Positions 1 to 7,462 are shown, numbered from the stretch's first letter. The stretch is 7,906 nt of DNA from Selenomonas sp. (GCA_017940705.1 JAGAYB010000018.1:1-7906); one strand, 5' to 3'. A program made the numbers and translations. The notes: generated by a model not told the origin, from the letters alone.

Positions 1-1686
1 AAGGACGAATTTGATGAGTCACGGGATAATTTCCTGATTATTTACGATAGCAGGGATGTTGCCAGTGTTTTTGCCGAACATCGCTTGTCCAAGCTGATTG
101 CACAGCAGAAAAAACGTTCTCAGTCCGTCACTGTGTATGATAAGGATGTGGAGATAAAGGATAATTACCGTGGTGTTTTGCTGGTTACAGGTGATTTGAG
201 CAGGGTGCCCGGTTTGGATAAGGTTCGTGCTTATGTGGAGAACGGCGGTACGGCAGCGCTGCTGATTGCGCCGGAGGCGGTAAATGCCCCCGGGCAGGAA
301 TTCCTGTGGGCTGCCGGGATAACCAGTCTGGGGGGCAATGTAAATGTCAAGGGAATCAACCTGCAGACGGACTTTCTCTTTGGCGGCAAAGGTTTTCATT
401 TTGGCGAGGATTCGGCCTACAATACTAATTGCAGCAAGGTAGAACTGGCCGCTGACGCGCTGGTGCATATCACCGGGATTGATGATACGCCGCTGCTTTG
501 GGAACATCAGGCAGGCAAAGGTAAATTTCTGGTGTATAACGGCGTAGTACGGGACGATAAGACCAATATCGGCATTCTCACTGCAGTTTTGGCGCATTGC
601 GGTCAGGAGACTATTTACCCTATTTTAGGCACGAAGGTATTTTATATTGACGATTTCCCGTCACCTGTACCCGAGGGTATAAATCCGCGCATTTACGATG
701 AACTGCACATGACCACGGAAGATTTTTACCGTTACCGCTGGTGGCCGTATATGCAGCAGGTGGCGAAGGATTATGAACTGAAATACACGGGGCTGATTAT
801 AGAAAGCTACGGTGATGTGGTCAAGGCTCCTTTTCCGGCTCCGGCAGGCAGACGAGCCAGAGATAACTTTATCGTTTATGGCCGCGAGCTTTTGCACATG
901 GGCGGTGAGCTGGGGCTGCATGGGTACAATCACCAGCCGCTGGCACCGGCAGGCTATAATGAGGATGAGCTTGAGTATGTCCCCTGGGCATCAAAGCAGG
1001 ATATGGTGGAGTCACTGCAGGAGCTGCGGCGCTACATTGAGGCCTCTTATCCTGACTATACGATGCGCACCTATGTGCCGCCTTCGGATATTCTAAGTCC
1101 CGAGGGCCGGGAAGCTATTTTGGAGGTATTCCCGGAGGTGAAAATTTTTTCTTCTCTGTATGATGGTCCGGCAGAGGCCATGGCCTACATTCAGAATTAC
1201 GAACGCAGGGCTGATGGGACTTATGAGCTGCCCCGGACTTCAGCAGGCTATCACCCCAAGCGTCAGAATATGTATGAGCAAATCAGCATGCTGAATTACA
1301 TTGGTAATTTTTCGCACTTCGTCCATCCCGATGAACTTTTCTATGAGGAAAGCCTTGCTTATAGCTGGAAAGATATGGAACAGGGGCTCAAGGACTTTTT
1401 GACGGAAATCAACAGCCGCTTTCCTTTTCTGCGGGCTGTCACCAATGTAGAACTGATGAATTACTTTGCTGATTATCTGGATATGGATTATAAGGTTGAG
1501 CGTGAGCAGGATAAAATGACCATCACCACGGGCAGCAACCGTCAGCCATTGCGTTTTATATTGCGGCAATGCCGGGATATAGAGGCTGTCAGCGGCGGCA
1601 CCTGTAAAAAGGTGGGGGATGATGCTTACCTCATTGAGACAGGTGACAGCACTACCGTGATAAAATGGAAGGAGCCGGAAAAGTGA
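1..1686 (+). CDS. DUF2194 / PelA-like polysaccharide deacetylase (5' partial)
   Basis: The frame is open from base 1, so the true start lies outside the window; the TTG at 85 is internal. The visible 561 residues begin with a Rossmann-like or glutamine-amidotransferase-like alpha/beta region (about residues 10-110, including RGVLLVTGD and a GGTAALLIAPE strand-turn). A deacetylase barrel follows. Visible catalytic-type motifs are IDDFPSP (Asp 217-218; bases 649-654), LHGYNHQ (His 307 and His 311; bases 919-933), RTYVPPSD (Arg 356) and HFVHPDE (His 442). These match the metal-binding Asp/His/His plan of NodB-like and PelA deacetylases. The last 80 or so residues look like a small beta-rich domain. 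By family knowledge it removes N-acetyl groups from Pel (GalNAc/GlcNAc-rich) outside the cytoplasmic membrane. Unlike Pseudomonas PelA, no hydrolase domain is fused in the visible part. The export signal would be in the missing N-terminus. Confidence 0.85.
   Translation, partial: KDEFDESRDNFLIIYDSRDVASVFAEHRLSKLIAQQKKRSQSVTVYDKDVEIKDNYRGVLLVTGDLSRVPGLDKVRAYVENGGTAALLIAPEAVNAPGQEFLWAAGITSLGGNVNVKGINLQTDFLFGGKGFHFGEDSAYNTNCSKVELAADALVHITGIDDTPLLWEHQAGKGKFLVYNGVVRDDKTNIGILTAVLAHCGQETIYPILGTKVFYIDDFPSPVPEGINPRIYDELHMTTEDFYRYRWWPYMQQVAKDYELKYTGLIIESYGDVVKAPFPAPAGRRARDNFIVYGRELLHMGGELGLHGYNHQPLAPAGYNEDELEYVPWASKQDMVESLQELRRYIEASYPDYTMRTYVPPSDILSPEGREAILEVFPEVKIFSSLYDGPAEAMAYIQNYERRADGTYELPRTSAGYHPKRQNMYEQISMLNYIGNFSHFVHPDELFYEESLAYSWKDMEQGLKDFLTEINSRFPFLRAVTNVELMNYFADYLDMDYKVEREQDKMTITTGSNRQPLRFILRQCRDIEAVSGGTCKKVGDDAYLIETGDSTTVIKWKEPEK
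1669..1674 (+). promoter_or_regulatory. Ribosome binding site of pelF
   Basis: AAGGAG lies 8 bases before the GTG at 1683, inside the end of the deacetylase gene. It decides the pelF start: the in-frame ATG at 1665 sits upstream of this site and lacks a comparable one, while GTG at 1683 yields the conserved PelF N-terminus and a GTGA stop/start overlap. Confidence 0.8.
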
Positions 1687-3107
1687 GAATATGTTTGCTA
1701 ACTGAAGGCTCCTACCCTTATGTGGTGGGAGGCGTGTCCTCATGGTGTCAGATGCTTATTCAGGGACTCCCTCAGCATGAGTTTTTTATCTACTCTATCG
1801 GTGCCGAAGCCAAGGACAGGGGGGCTTTTAAGTACAAATTTCCACCGAATCTTAAAGGTGTGCAGGAAGAATTTTTGGATGAGATACTGAATCAGTATTC
1901 TGGCGGTATGCAGGAAAATATCCTGACGGCAGAAGAACGGGAGGCCATCTATGAACTGGTTATTGGCGGCAGGCCCTTAAACATCAGGAAACTGGCTTCG
2001 ATTTTTCGTGAACGACGCCGCTTCGCCAGCTCGTTGGATATCTTTATGTCCAGTGATTTTTTTGATGTGATTCAGCAGGTCTATATGGAAAAATACAGTT
2101 ACCTGCCATTTACGGATTTTTTCTGGACAATACGTTCCATGCTGCTGCCGTTGTTATATCTTTTGCAGCAGGATTTACCACAGGCGGATTTGTACCACAG
2201 CGTTGCTACAGGTTATTGCGGCGTGATTGGCGCCATGGCGGCAGAGATTTATCACAAGCCGTTTATCATCACGGAACATGGCATTTATTCCCGTGAGAGG
2301 GAAGTAGAAATTATCAAAAGCGATTGGGCCAAGGGGGATTTTAAATCCGTTTGGATTCAGTATTTTTATAATCTGGCCAAGCTGTCCTATGCTACAGCTG
2401 ACAGGGTATATACGCTTTTTGAGCACAATGCGAATCTGGAGAAGGATTTGGGCTGTGACCCCGGCAAGATTGGCATAGTGCCCAATGGCGTCCACATGGA
2501 GCGCTTTGCCGCTATCGGCGAACTGCAGGCACATGACGGCCCTTTGACCATCGGCGCGGTAGTCAGGGTAGTACCCATCAAGGATATCGTGACTTTGCTC
2601 AGAGCTTTTTTCCTGTTTAAAGAGGAATTTCCTGATGCCCGGCTGGTGATTATGGGCGGTTATGGTGAGGATAAGGAGTATTTTGATCTGTGTCAGCAGA
2701 CTGTATCCATGCTGGGCATAACCAATGTGGAGTTTACAGGCTCAGTGAATGTGGTGGAGTATCTGCCACAGATGGATTTGATGATGCTTTCCAGTATCAG
2801 CGAAGGACAGCCGCTGGCGGTGCTGGAGGGCTTTGCCGCTCACCGTCCCTTTGTGACGACGGACGTAGGCTGCTGCCGGGAACTTATTTACGGCGACAGC
2901 AGTGATGATTTGGGCGCGGCCGGAGCGGTGGTGGCACCTATGGATTTTGAGTCCATGGCCCGGGAAATGATACGTCTGGGCAAGGATTTTGAGCTGCGGC
3001 GCAAGATGGGCAATATCGGTTATGAGCGCACCAAACGTGGTTACACCTATGAGCATTTCCTGGCGAGCTACCGGGATATTTACCAGATGTATGTGCAGGA
3101 GGCATAA
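1683..3107 (+). CDS. pelF: PelF, GT4-family polysaccharide glycosyltransferase
   Basis: The 474-residue protein from GTG 1683 opens with VRICLLTEGSYPYVVGGVSS, the hallmark PelF N-terminus (a glycine-rich loop after beta-1 of a GT-B fold). The N-terminal Rossmann domain includes ITEHGIYSRERE near residues 197-208. The C-terminal domain has GAVVRVVPIKD near residue 293 and the retaining-GT4 E-x7-E motif in SISEGQPLAVLEG (Glu 374 and Glu 382), which binds the nucleotide-sugar. No membrane segment or signal peptide is seen, so it should be cytosolic and act at the membrane with PelG (and PelD/PelE if present). By family knowledge PelF uses a UDP-linked N-acetylhexosamine to build the Pel chain; the sugar cannot be read from sequence. 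Length and motifs look intact. It overlaps the deacetylase by 4 bases and is followed 5 bases later by pelG. Confidence 0.93.
   Translation: MRICLLTEGSYPYVVGGVSSWCQMLIQGLPQHEFFIYSIGAEAKDRGAFKYKFPPNLKGVQEEFLDEILNQYSGGMQENILTAEEREAIYELVIGGRPLNIRKLASIFRERRRFASSLDIFMSSDFFDVIQQVYMEKYSYLPFTDFFWTIRSMLLPLLYLLQQDLPQADLYHSVATGYCGVIGAMAAEIYHKPFIITEHGIYSREREVEIIKSDWAKGDFKSVWIQYFYNLAKLSYATADRVYTLFEHNANLEKDLGCDPGKIGIVPNGVHMERFAAIGELQAHDGPLTIGAVVRVVPIKDIVTLLRAFFLFKEEFPDARLVIMGGYGEDKEYFDLCQQTVSMLGITNVEFTGSVNVVEYLPQMDLMMLSSISEGQPLAVLEGFAAHRPFVTTDVGCCRELIYGDSSDDLGAAGAVVAPMDFESMAREMIRLGKDFELRRKMGNIGYERTKRGYTYEHFLASYRDIYQMYVQEA
3097..3102 (+). promoter_or_regulatory. Ribosome binding site of pelG
   Basis: AGGAGG lies within the last codons of pelF, 10 bases before the GTG start at 3113. 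A second weaker match (TAAGGA, 3105-3110) is too close to the start to be the main site. Confidence 0.7.
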
Positions 3108-3112
3108 GGAAA

Positions 3113-4594
3113 GTGGCAGGCGTAGGTTTTGAGTTAAAAAAATTATTTACGGCCCGCACGGCGGCCGGACATATAAAAGCATATTCCTATTCGGCCATCA
3201 TCACCGCCGGGCCGTTTGCACTGATGACCAGCATGGTGCTGGCGGTGCAGAGCTTATTTGCCTATTATGGTGTTGAGGGGGAGGCCTCGCAGATTTTTGT
3301 GGCAACAGTGGTCTATGCCTTTGTCTTCTCCCAGATATTTTCTGCCGGTTTTATCATGGTGCTGACACGTTATCTGGCTGATTCCCTGTCGCTGGGCAGG
3401 TTTTCTGATGCCACTGCGTCATTGTTTGGCATGGGGGCAATACTCACGACCTTGGGGGCGGTAGCAGCAGGCATTTTCTTTTGGGACAAGCCCTTGCCGT
3501 TGTTGACCAAATGGCTGGGCTATCTCTTCTTTGCCGAACTATTGCTGGCATGGACGGAAAGTGTGTATCTTTCGGCAGTAAAGCGTTATTTGCGGTTGCT
3601 GGCCAGCTATTTAATCGGTGTACTGCTGAGCGTATTTTTGGTCTGGGTGTTTCTTACGCAGACTGCCTTGCAGCCGGAGCAGGCTGGCCTGCTGGCTATG
3701 GATACAGGCATGGGGCTTATCAACCTGCTCTTTTTGCTGCATATCACCGGCTATTTCGGAATGCCCAAGGCCGGACAGAATTTTGCTTTTCTGCCATATT
3801 TTGAAAGGCACTGGCGGCTTTTTTTGACGGCAACCTGCTATATGCTGGGGCTATTTGTGCCGAATATCATCATCTGGCAGGGGGAATGGGGCGTGCTGGT
3901 GGGAGGCACCTATCTTTATTCACCCATTTATGATGTGGTGACTTTTTATGCCTTTTTATCCATCCTGCCTTTGATGACCATGTTTGTGGTGACGGTGGAG
4001 ACGAATTTTTACGAGCGTTATGCCGAGTATTTTTCCTATATTACCCAAAAGGGAAACTTCAGGGAAATTGATGATGCCCGAAAGGACTTGCTGCATACCT
4101 TGTGGTTTGAACTCCGGCATATCATTGAGTTCCAGCTGGTGTTCACGCTGGTAGCGCTGGCGGTAGGCAACTATATGCTGAGCTGGTCTGGCATTACCTA
4201 CAATCAGGTAAATATGTATAATGTGCTGCTGTTCGGAGCTTTTTTCACAGGGCTGCTGCAGCTGGTATACATTCTGCTGGTCTATTTTGATTATCAGAAA
4301 AGCGTTTTGAGCCTGTCAGTGGTATTTTTCCTGTCCAACCTTGTTTTGGGCTTATGGGGCTTGTACTTTGGCGGAACCTACAGCTATGGTTTTACCTTTT
4401 TTATAGCTGCGGCGCTGTCGTTTATTTGGGCGTTTATTAAGCTTAATCATTTTGCCCAGAGGATAAATTATCTGGTCTTTTGTTCACAGCCGGTGTTTTA
4501 TCATTCTACCAGCGGCTATTTGACAAAATTTACTTTATGGTTATATGGTGATAAATACGTGAATCTGGAAACGGCAGGAGGTGAGAAAAAATGA
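3113..4594 (+). CDS. pelG: PelG, polytopic inner-membrane Pel transport protein
   Basis: The 493-residue product starts at a GTG and begins MAGVGFELKKLF, the characteristic PelG N-terminus, which supports the start. About twelve hydrophobic segments follow, at roughly residues 25-47, 60-85, 103-124, 129-150, 162-182, 190-215, 233-255, 275-298, 340-360, 375-395, 402-420 and 425-447, with a longer soluble loop between segments 8 and 9 (about 300-338). PelG belongs to the flippase-like MOP/polysaccharide-transporter fold and is thought to form the inner-membrane path for the nascent polymer together with PelF and, in characterised systems, PelD and PelE. The gene sits immediately after pelF, as in nearly all pel clusters, and its TGA overlaps the ATG of the next gene (ATGA), tying the beta-barrel gene to it translationally. 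No frameshift or truncation is evident. Topology counts are by eye. Confidence 0.93.
   Translation: MAGVGFELKKLFTARTAAGHIKAYSYSAIITAGPFALMTSMVLAVQSLFAYYGVEGEASQIFVATVVYAFVFSQIFSAGFIMVLTRYLADSLSLGRFSDATASLFGMGAILTTLGAVAAGIFFWDKPLPLLTKWLGYLFFAELLLAWTESVYLSAVKRYLRLLASYLIGVLLSVFLVWVFLTQTALQPEQAGLLAMDTGMGLINLLFLLHITGYFGMPKAGQNFAFLPYFERHWRLFLTATCYMLGLFVPNIIIWQGEWGVLVGGTYLYSPIYDVVTFYAFLSILPLMTMFVVTVETNFYERYAEYFSYITQKGNFREIDDARKDLLHTLWFELRHIIEFQLVFTLVALAVGNYMLSWSGITYNQVNMYNVLLFGAFFTGLLQLVYILLVYFDYQKSVLSLSVVFFLSNLVLGLWGLYFGGTYSYGFTFFIAAALSFIWAFIKLNHFAQRINYLVFCSQPVFYHSTSGYLTKFTLWLYGDKYVNLETAGGEKK
4576..4584 (+). promoter_or_regulatory. Ribosome binding site of the coiled-coil/beta-barrel gene
   Basis: AGGAGGTGA, nearly a full anti-Shine-Dalgarno match, lies 6 bases before the ATG at 4591 and inside the end of pelG. 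It favours initiation at 4591 over the later in-frame ATGs at 4597 and 4678, which matters because only the 4591 start includes the first arginine-rich tract. Confidence 0.85.
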
Positions 4595-6804
4595 GAATGA
4601 GCCGTAAGCGGCGCAGAAGGCTGGCACAGGCGCAGGCCGGAGAGGAGCCCCGTTATAAAAGATTTGTCATGCAGGCTATGCGTATGACGCGCAGCCGTAA
4701 ACGGAAAATGCGTGATGAGGCTGCTCTGCGGCAGACGGCTCAGGTGGCGTCCATCAGCGCGCTGGCTTTACTGCCGCCTGTAACCAGTGAGGCGGCAGGC
4801 ATCAGCAATGTAATGAATGATATACCGGCCGCTTTTGAATCTCTCCGCAATGAGCGCAACCGCATAAGGGATTTTCACGAGGCGCAGCGTAATGCCCGAG
4901 AGGCTGCTGAAGCACTTACTCAGGCTGAAAAGGATTTGCAGACAGCGCGGCAGGATAAGTCTGAGGCAGAAAAGGGACTGGCCGATGCACAACAAAACCT
5001 GGAAAAGGCGCAGTCTAACCTGCGGCGTATTGCACAGGAGCTGGCCAATGCCCAGCTGGAAAGCTCTCAGCGTACCCGTGAGGCCATTGCCGCTCAGCAG
5101 GCTGCAGCTGATTTTGCGCCGCAGGTATGGGCACAGGAAGCAGCCGTGCAGGCGGCGCAGGGACGCAGGCAGAGTTTGCAGGCAAGTTACGAGGCGCTGG
5201 GTCGGGAACTCGGGCATCTGAGTGATGAACGTGACGGCCTTGAAGAACGTATTCGCAAGGCTTGGGAAAGTGTTGGCTATGCCCAGAACCGGCTGAATGA
5301 TGTCATGGCCATGGTTAATCGTGCTCAGGCAATTGTCCCCGAACAAGCGGCCAAGGAAGCTGAGTGGCAGGCGTATGACAGTCAGCTGGAAGCTCTGGAC
5401 GCCGAAGTGGACAGCGCCGAATCACTGCTGGATGAGCTGAACAGCCAGCTTGATGCCCTGCAGGATGCCAGAGAAGCTGCCGAAGATGCCGAGCGTGATG
5501 CCCGGGAAAGGGTACAGGACTTGCTGAATGAGCAGACCGATGGGGAAAAGGATTTAAAGGACAGTGAAACTTACTTAGATGAAACGGAAAAATGGCAGGC
5601 AGAGGCAGAAAAAGGTGTGGAAAATGCCGAAAATAATCTTCGGTCAACCCGCATGTGGAAGCAGCAAGCGGATTATGATCTGGCCCATTTCGGTGAAGGC
5701 AAGGGAATTGGCATCGGTTTTGAATACTACAACTGGCATGGCGCCGGGGTCAATGGACACCAGCTTTATCAGCCCCTGGAATTTTATTCTGCTGAAAAGA
5801 AATGGGATTTTTCACTGACTACGGGCTGGCTATCTTCTCATACCGGCCTACCGGAGGGCGATGTCAACGGCTGGACGGATACTACTTTGGGGATAACCTA
5901 TAAAAATGACCACAAGATAAATGATGTTCATTATTTTTTCAATATCAACGTGCCGACGGGCAAGGATAATGTACATCAAAATGCCATGATGGCTGATAAT
6001 CTGGCCCACTTTAATTCCTTCAATGAAGGCTGGCAGTTCACGCCGGGTATAGAAGCAACGCATAAATATACGGAAAGGGACAGTATTACAGGCAGACTGG
6101 CTTATACCTTAAGAGGCGATTATAAGTACCGCAGAAGCTATAATAGTGATGAACGGGCTGCGCTTCAGTCAGAACTGGGCTTGCCCGGTTTGCCGCAAGG
6201 CGCGGAAGCTCAGGAATATATCGACCCGGGAAATAAATTTAAACAGGAGATCGAGTACCGTCATATTGGCGAAGATAATCAGTTATCGGTTAAATTCACC
6301 CATGAAAACGCATCTTATGCTGACTATAGAAGTGTTCTGCGCTATTATTTTGACTATGCCGGTAATATAATAAATAACAAAGATATTGCCGATGGCACAG
6401 GCCGCAATTATGATGGTGAGGACTGGACTTTGCAGGTATTCGGCAATAAAGATATGGACATAAGGAACTCATTGCAGTATTATGTCATTGGTAACTATCA
6501 GGCTGCGGACACAGGCGGTACGCACCGTTACTATGGTGGTTTGGGCTGGACATACAAGTTTGACAAAACGCAAAGCGGCTATGTGCTGCTGAACTTTGGC
6601 GAAACCCATGGCGAAAGCTATAACTGGCGTTTAAACAAATGGGATTCCAATCGCCACATGAAAGCCATTGTCCTTGGTTATGACTGCCGCCTGAATGATA
6701 CTTCGGAACTGCGCGCCAAGCTGGAACGCTATAATATCAGCGGCAGTGCTTCTGATTCGTATCATGGCTGGAAGATGAGCCTGATGTGGAATAAATCATT
6801 TTAA
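4591..6804 (+). CDS. Coiled-coil/outer-membrane beta-barrel protein, candidate Pel exporter
   Basis: I do not recognise a named family. The 737 residues read as four parts. Residues 1-47 are very basic, with two arginine/lysine clusters at 2-10 and 31-41. Residues 48-69 are a weakly hydrophobic stretch ending TSEAAG, which could be a signal-peptide core and cleavage region. Residues 75-365 are almost purely helical and charged, with Leu/Ala heptads (Leu 109, 116, 130, 137, 144, 151; Leu 196, 203, 210, 217) and breaks near Pro 177 and Pro 250. Residues 371-737 alternate polar and aromatic/hydrophobic residues, rich in Gly, Tyr, Trp and Asn, and end in MSLMWNKSF; a terminal Phe is the classic beta-barrel assembly signal. 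This predicts a roughly 14-16 strand outer-membrane barrel with a periplasmic coiled coil. No TPR or SLH repeats are seen. Overlap with pelG suggests a job in Pel export, possibly replacing PelB/PelC. A generic porin or surface adhesin is the main alternative. Confidence 0.8.
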   Translation: MRMSRKRRRRLAQAQAGEEPRYKRFVMQAMRMTRSRKRKMRDEAALRQTAQVASISALALLPPVTSEAAGISNVMNDIPAAFESLRNERNRIRDFHEAQRNAREAAEALTQAEKDLQTARQDKSEAEKGLADAQQNLEKAQSNLRRIAQELANAQLESSQRTREAIAAQQAAADFAPQVWAQEAAVQAAQGRRQSLQASYEALGRELGHLSDERDGLEERIRKAWESVGYAQNRLNDVMAMVNRAQAIVPEQAAKEAEWQAYDSQLEALDAEVDSAESLLDELNSQLDALQDAREAAEDAERDARERVQDLLNEQTDGEKDLKDSETYLDETEKWQAEAEKGVENAENNLRSTRMWKQQADYDLAHFGEGKGIGIGFEYYNWHGAGVNGHQLYQPLEFYSAEKKWDFSLTTGWLSSHTGLPEGDVNGWTDTTLGITYKNDHKINDVHYFFNINVPTGKDNVHQNAMMADNLAHFNSFNEGWQFTPGIEATHKYTERDSITGRLAYTLRGDYKYRRSYNSDERAALQSELGLPGLPQGAEAQEYIDPGNKFKQEIEYRHIGEDNQLSVKFTHENASYADYRSVLRYYFDYAGNIINNKDIADGTGRNYDGEDWTLQVFGNKDMDIRNSLQYYVIGNYQAADTGGTHRYYGGLGWTYKFDKTQSGYVLLNFGETHGESYNWRLNKWDSNRHMKAIVLGYDCRLNDTSELRAKLERYNISGSASDSYHGWKMSLMWNKSF

Positions 6805-6810
6805 GCGTTT

Positions 6811-6818
6811 AAGGGGGA
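6811..6818 (+). promoter_or_regulatory. Ribosome binding site of thiT
   Basis: AAGGGGGA occurs in the 22-base gap after the barrel gene, 8 bases before the TTG at 6827. It is the reason to accept this TTG as the start. The rest of the gap is too short for a riboswitch or a terminator. Confidence 0.75.
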
Positions 6819-6826
6819 TTTGTACT

Positions 6827-7429
6827 TTGTCGGAAATTTTAGCTCAACCTGTTGTTATCTTGGCTCTGCTGGGGATACTGGCTTTGGCTGTCGGACTTTT
6901 TCATATTCGCCGGGAGAAAATTGATACCATTGCTCTGGTAAATACGGCTTTACTGCTGGCACTGGCTGTTGTTCTTGAGCAGCTGCGTATCTTTCACATG
7001 CCGCAGGGAGGCAGTGTTACCGCCGGAACTATGGTGCCGCTGCTTTTGATTGCCTATCGTTATGGTGCAGGTACGGGGATGCTGGCCGGGTTTGCTTATG
7101 GCATGATAAATATGCTGCAAGACCCCTTCATCCTTCATCCTGTTCAGGTGCTGTTTGATTATCCACTCCCCTTTATGGCCATGGGACTGGCCGGCTTCAG
7201 CCGTCAGCACTTATATTTGAGCACAGGACTGGCATTTGCCGTCCGTTTTGTCTGTCATTTTATTTCCGGCTTTGTGTTCTTCGGCAGTTATGCACCGGCA
7301 GGCATGTCGCCGGTGCTGTATTCGCTGGCTTTCAATGCCTCCTATCTTATCCCTGAGATGCTTATTTGTTGTCTTATTCTCAAGGTATTGCCGTTAAAAA
7401 ATATCCGAATGACTCTGGCGCACAACTAA
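6827..7429 (+). CDS. thiT: ThiT, thiamine-binding S component of an ECF transporter
   Basis: The 200-residue product is highly hydrophobic and carries the ThiT/YuaJ signatures: MPQGGSVTAGTMVP (residues 58-71), HPVQVLFDYPLPFMAMGLAG (104-123), RFVCHFISGFVFFGSYAPAG (140-159) and YSLAFNASY (165-173). His 144 and Asn 170 align by eye with thiamine-contacting residues of Lactococcus ThiT. Residues 41-45 (ALLLA) form an AxxxA motif of the kind S components use to dock on EcfT. By family knowledge it binds thiamine at the cytoplasmic membrane and needs EcfA/EcfA'/EcfT, not encoded here. Residues 5-26 form an extra N-terminal membrane segment before the usual six helices. The start is TTG. It is spaced like the last gene of the pel operon, and no TPP riboswitch is visible upstream, although ThiT genes in Firmicutes are often under one. 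Function is confident; co-regulation with pel is inferred. Confidence 0.92.
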   Translation: MSEILAQPVVILALLGILALAVGLFHIRREKIDTIALVNTALLLALAVVLEQLRIFHMPQGGSVTAGTMVPLLLIAYRYGAGTGMLAGFAYGMINMLQDPFILHPVQVLFDYPLPFMAMGLAGFSRQHLYLSTGLAFAVRFVCHFISGFVFFGSYAPAGMSPVLYSLAFNASYLIPEMLICCLILKVLPLKNIRMTLAHN

Positions 7430-7462
7430 AAATAAGCCTTCCGGTGTGGGAAGGCTTATTTT
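7429..7462. terminator. Bidirectional intrinsic terminator between convergent genes
   Basis: AAAATAAGCCTTCC (7429-7442) pairs perfectly over 14 bp with 7449-7462, around a 6-base loop (GGTGTG). The plus strand ends the stem in TTTT and the minus strand reads into TTTTTA, so it can stop transcripts from both sides. It spans the whole gap between the stop codons of thiT and the GH114 gene, sharing one base with each. Confidence 0.92.

Larger units (their letters stand above)
1..7429 (+). other. Predicted pel-type exopolysaccharide operon ending in thiT
   Basis: Five plus-strand genes run head to tail with almost no spacing. The deacetylase stop overlaps the pelF GTG start by 4 bases, pelF and pelG are 5 bases apart, pelG overlaps the barrel gene by 4 bases, and thiT begins 22 bases after the barrel stop. 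Each internal start has its own strong Shine-Dalgarno sequence. No terminator-like hairpin is visible until the one just after thiT. This supports one transcript with translational coupling, whose promoter lies upstream of the window. In known Gram-positive Pel clusters the order is pelD, pelE, deacetylase, pelF, pelG, so pelD and pelE homologues might lie just upstream; this cannot be seen here. An internal promoter for thiT within the barrel gene is not excluded. Confidence 0.75.

Noticed and set aside
85..87. TTG as the start of the deacetylase gene
   Set aside because: The frame is open and protein-like from base 1 (a beta-strand FLIIYDSRD precedes it), and no ribosome binding site lies before the TTG, so the gene is simply cut by the window edge.
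19..597. Minus-strand open frame of 192 codons opposite the deacetylase
   Set aside because: It lies wholly within a recognised gene on the other strand and shows no motif or ribosome binding site of its own.
1665..1667. ATG at 1665 as the pelF start
   Set aside because: It precedes the AAGGAG site and would add six residues before the conserved PelF N-terminus; GTG at 1683 has correct spacing.
4591..4800. Twin-arginine signal peptide on the barrel protein
   Set aside because: Arginine pairs are abundant, but no S/T-R-R-x-F-L-K-like motif sits just before the hydrophobic core.
4768..5346. Long open frame on the minus strand opposite the coiled-coil region
   Set aside because: It is antisense to a clearly constrained heptad-repeat protein, lacks a ribosome binding site, and its product resembles no domain; open antisense frames are expected opposite biased coding sequence.
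4591..6804. Assignment of the barrel protein as PelB or as an SLH-type OmpM porin
   Set aside because: The N-terminal half shows heptad coiled coil rather than 34-residue TPR repeats, and no SLH motif is visible near the N-terminus, so neither name is supported.
6600..6826. TPP riboswitch ahead of thiT
   Set aside because: The conserved CUGAGA and ACCUGAUCUGG-like aptamer blocks are not found, and the region is coding sequence for the barrel.
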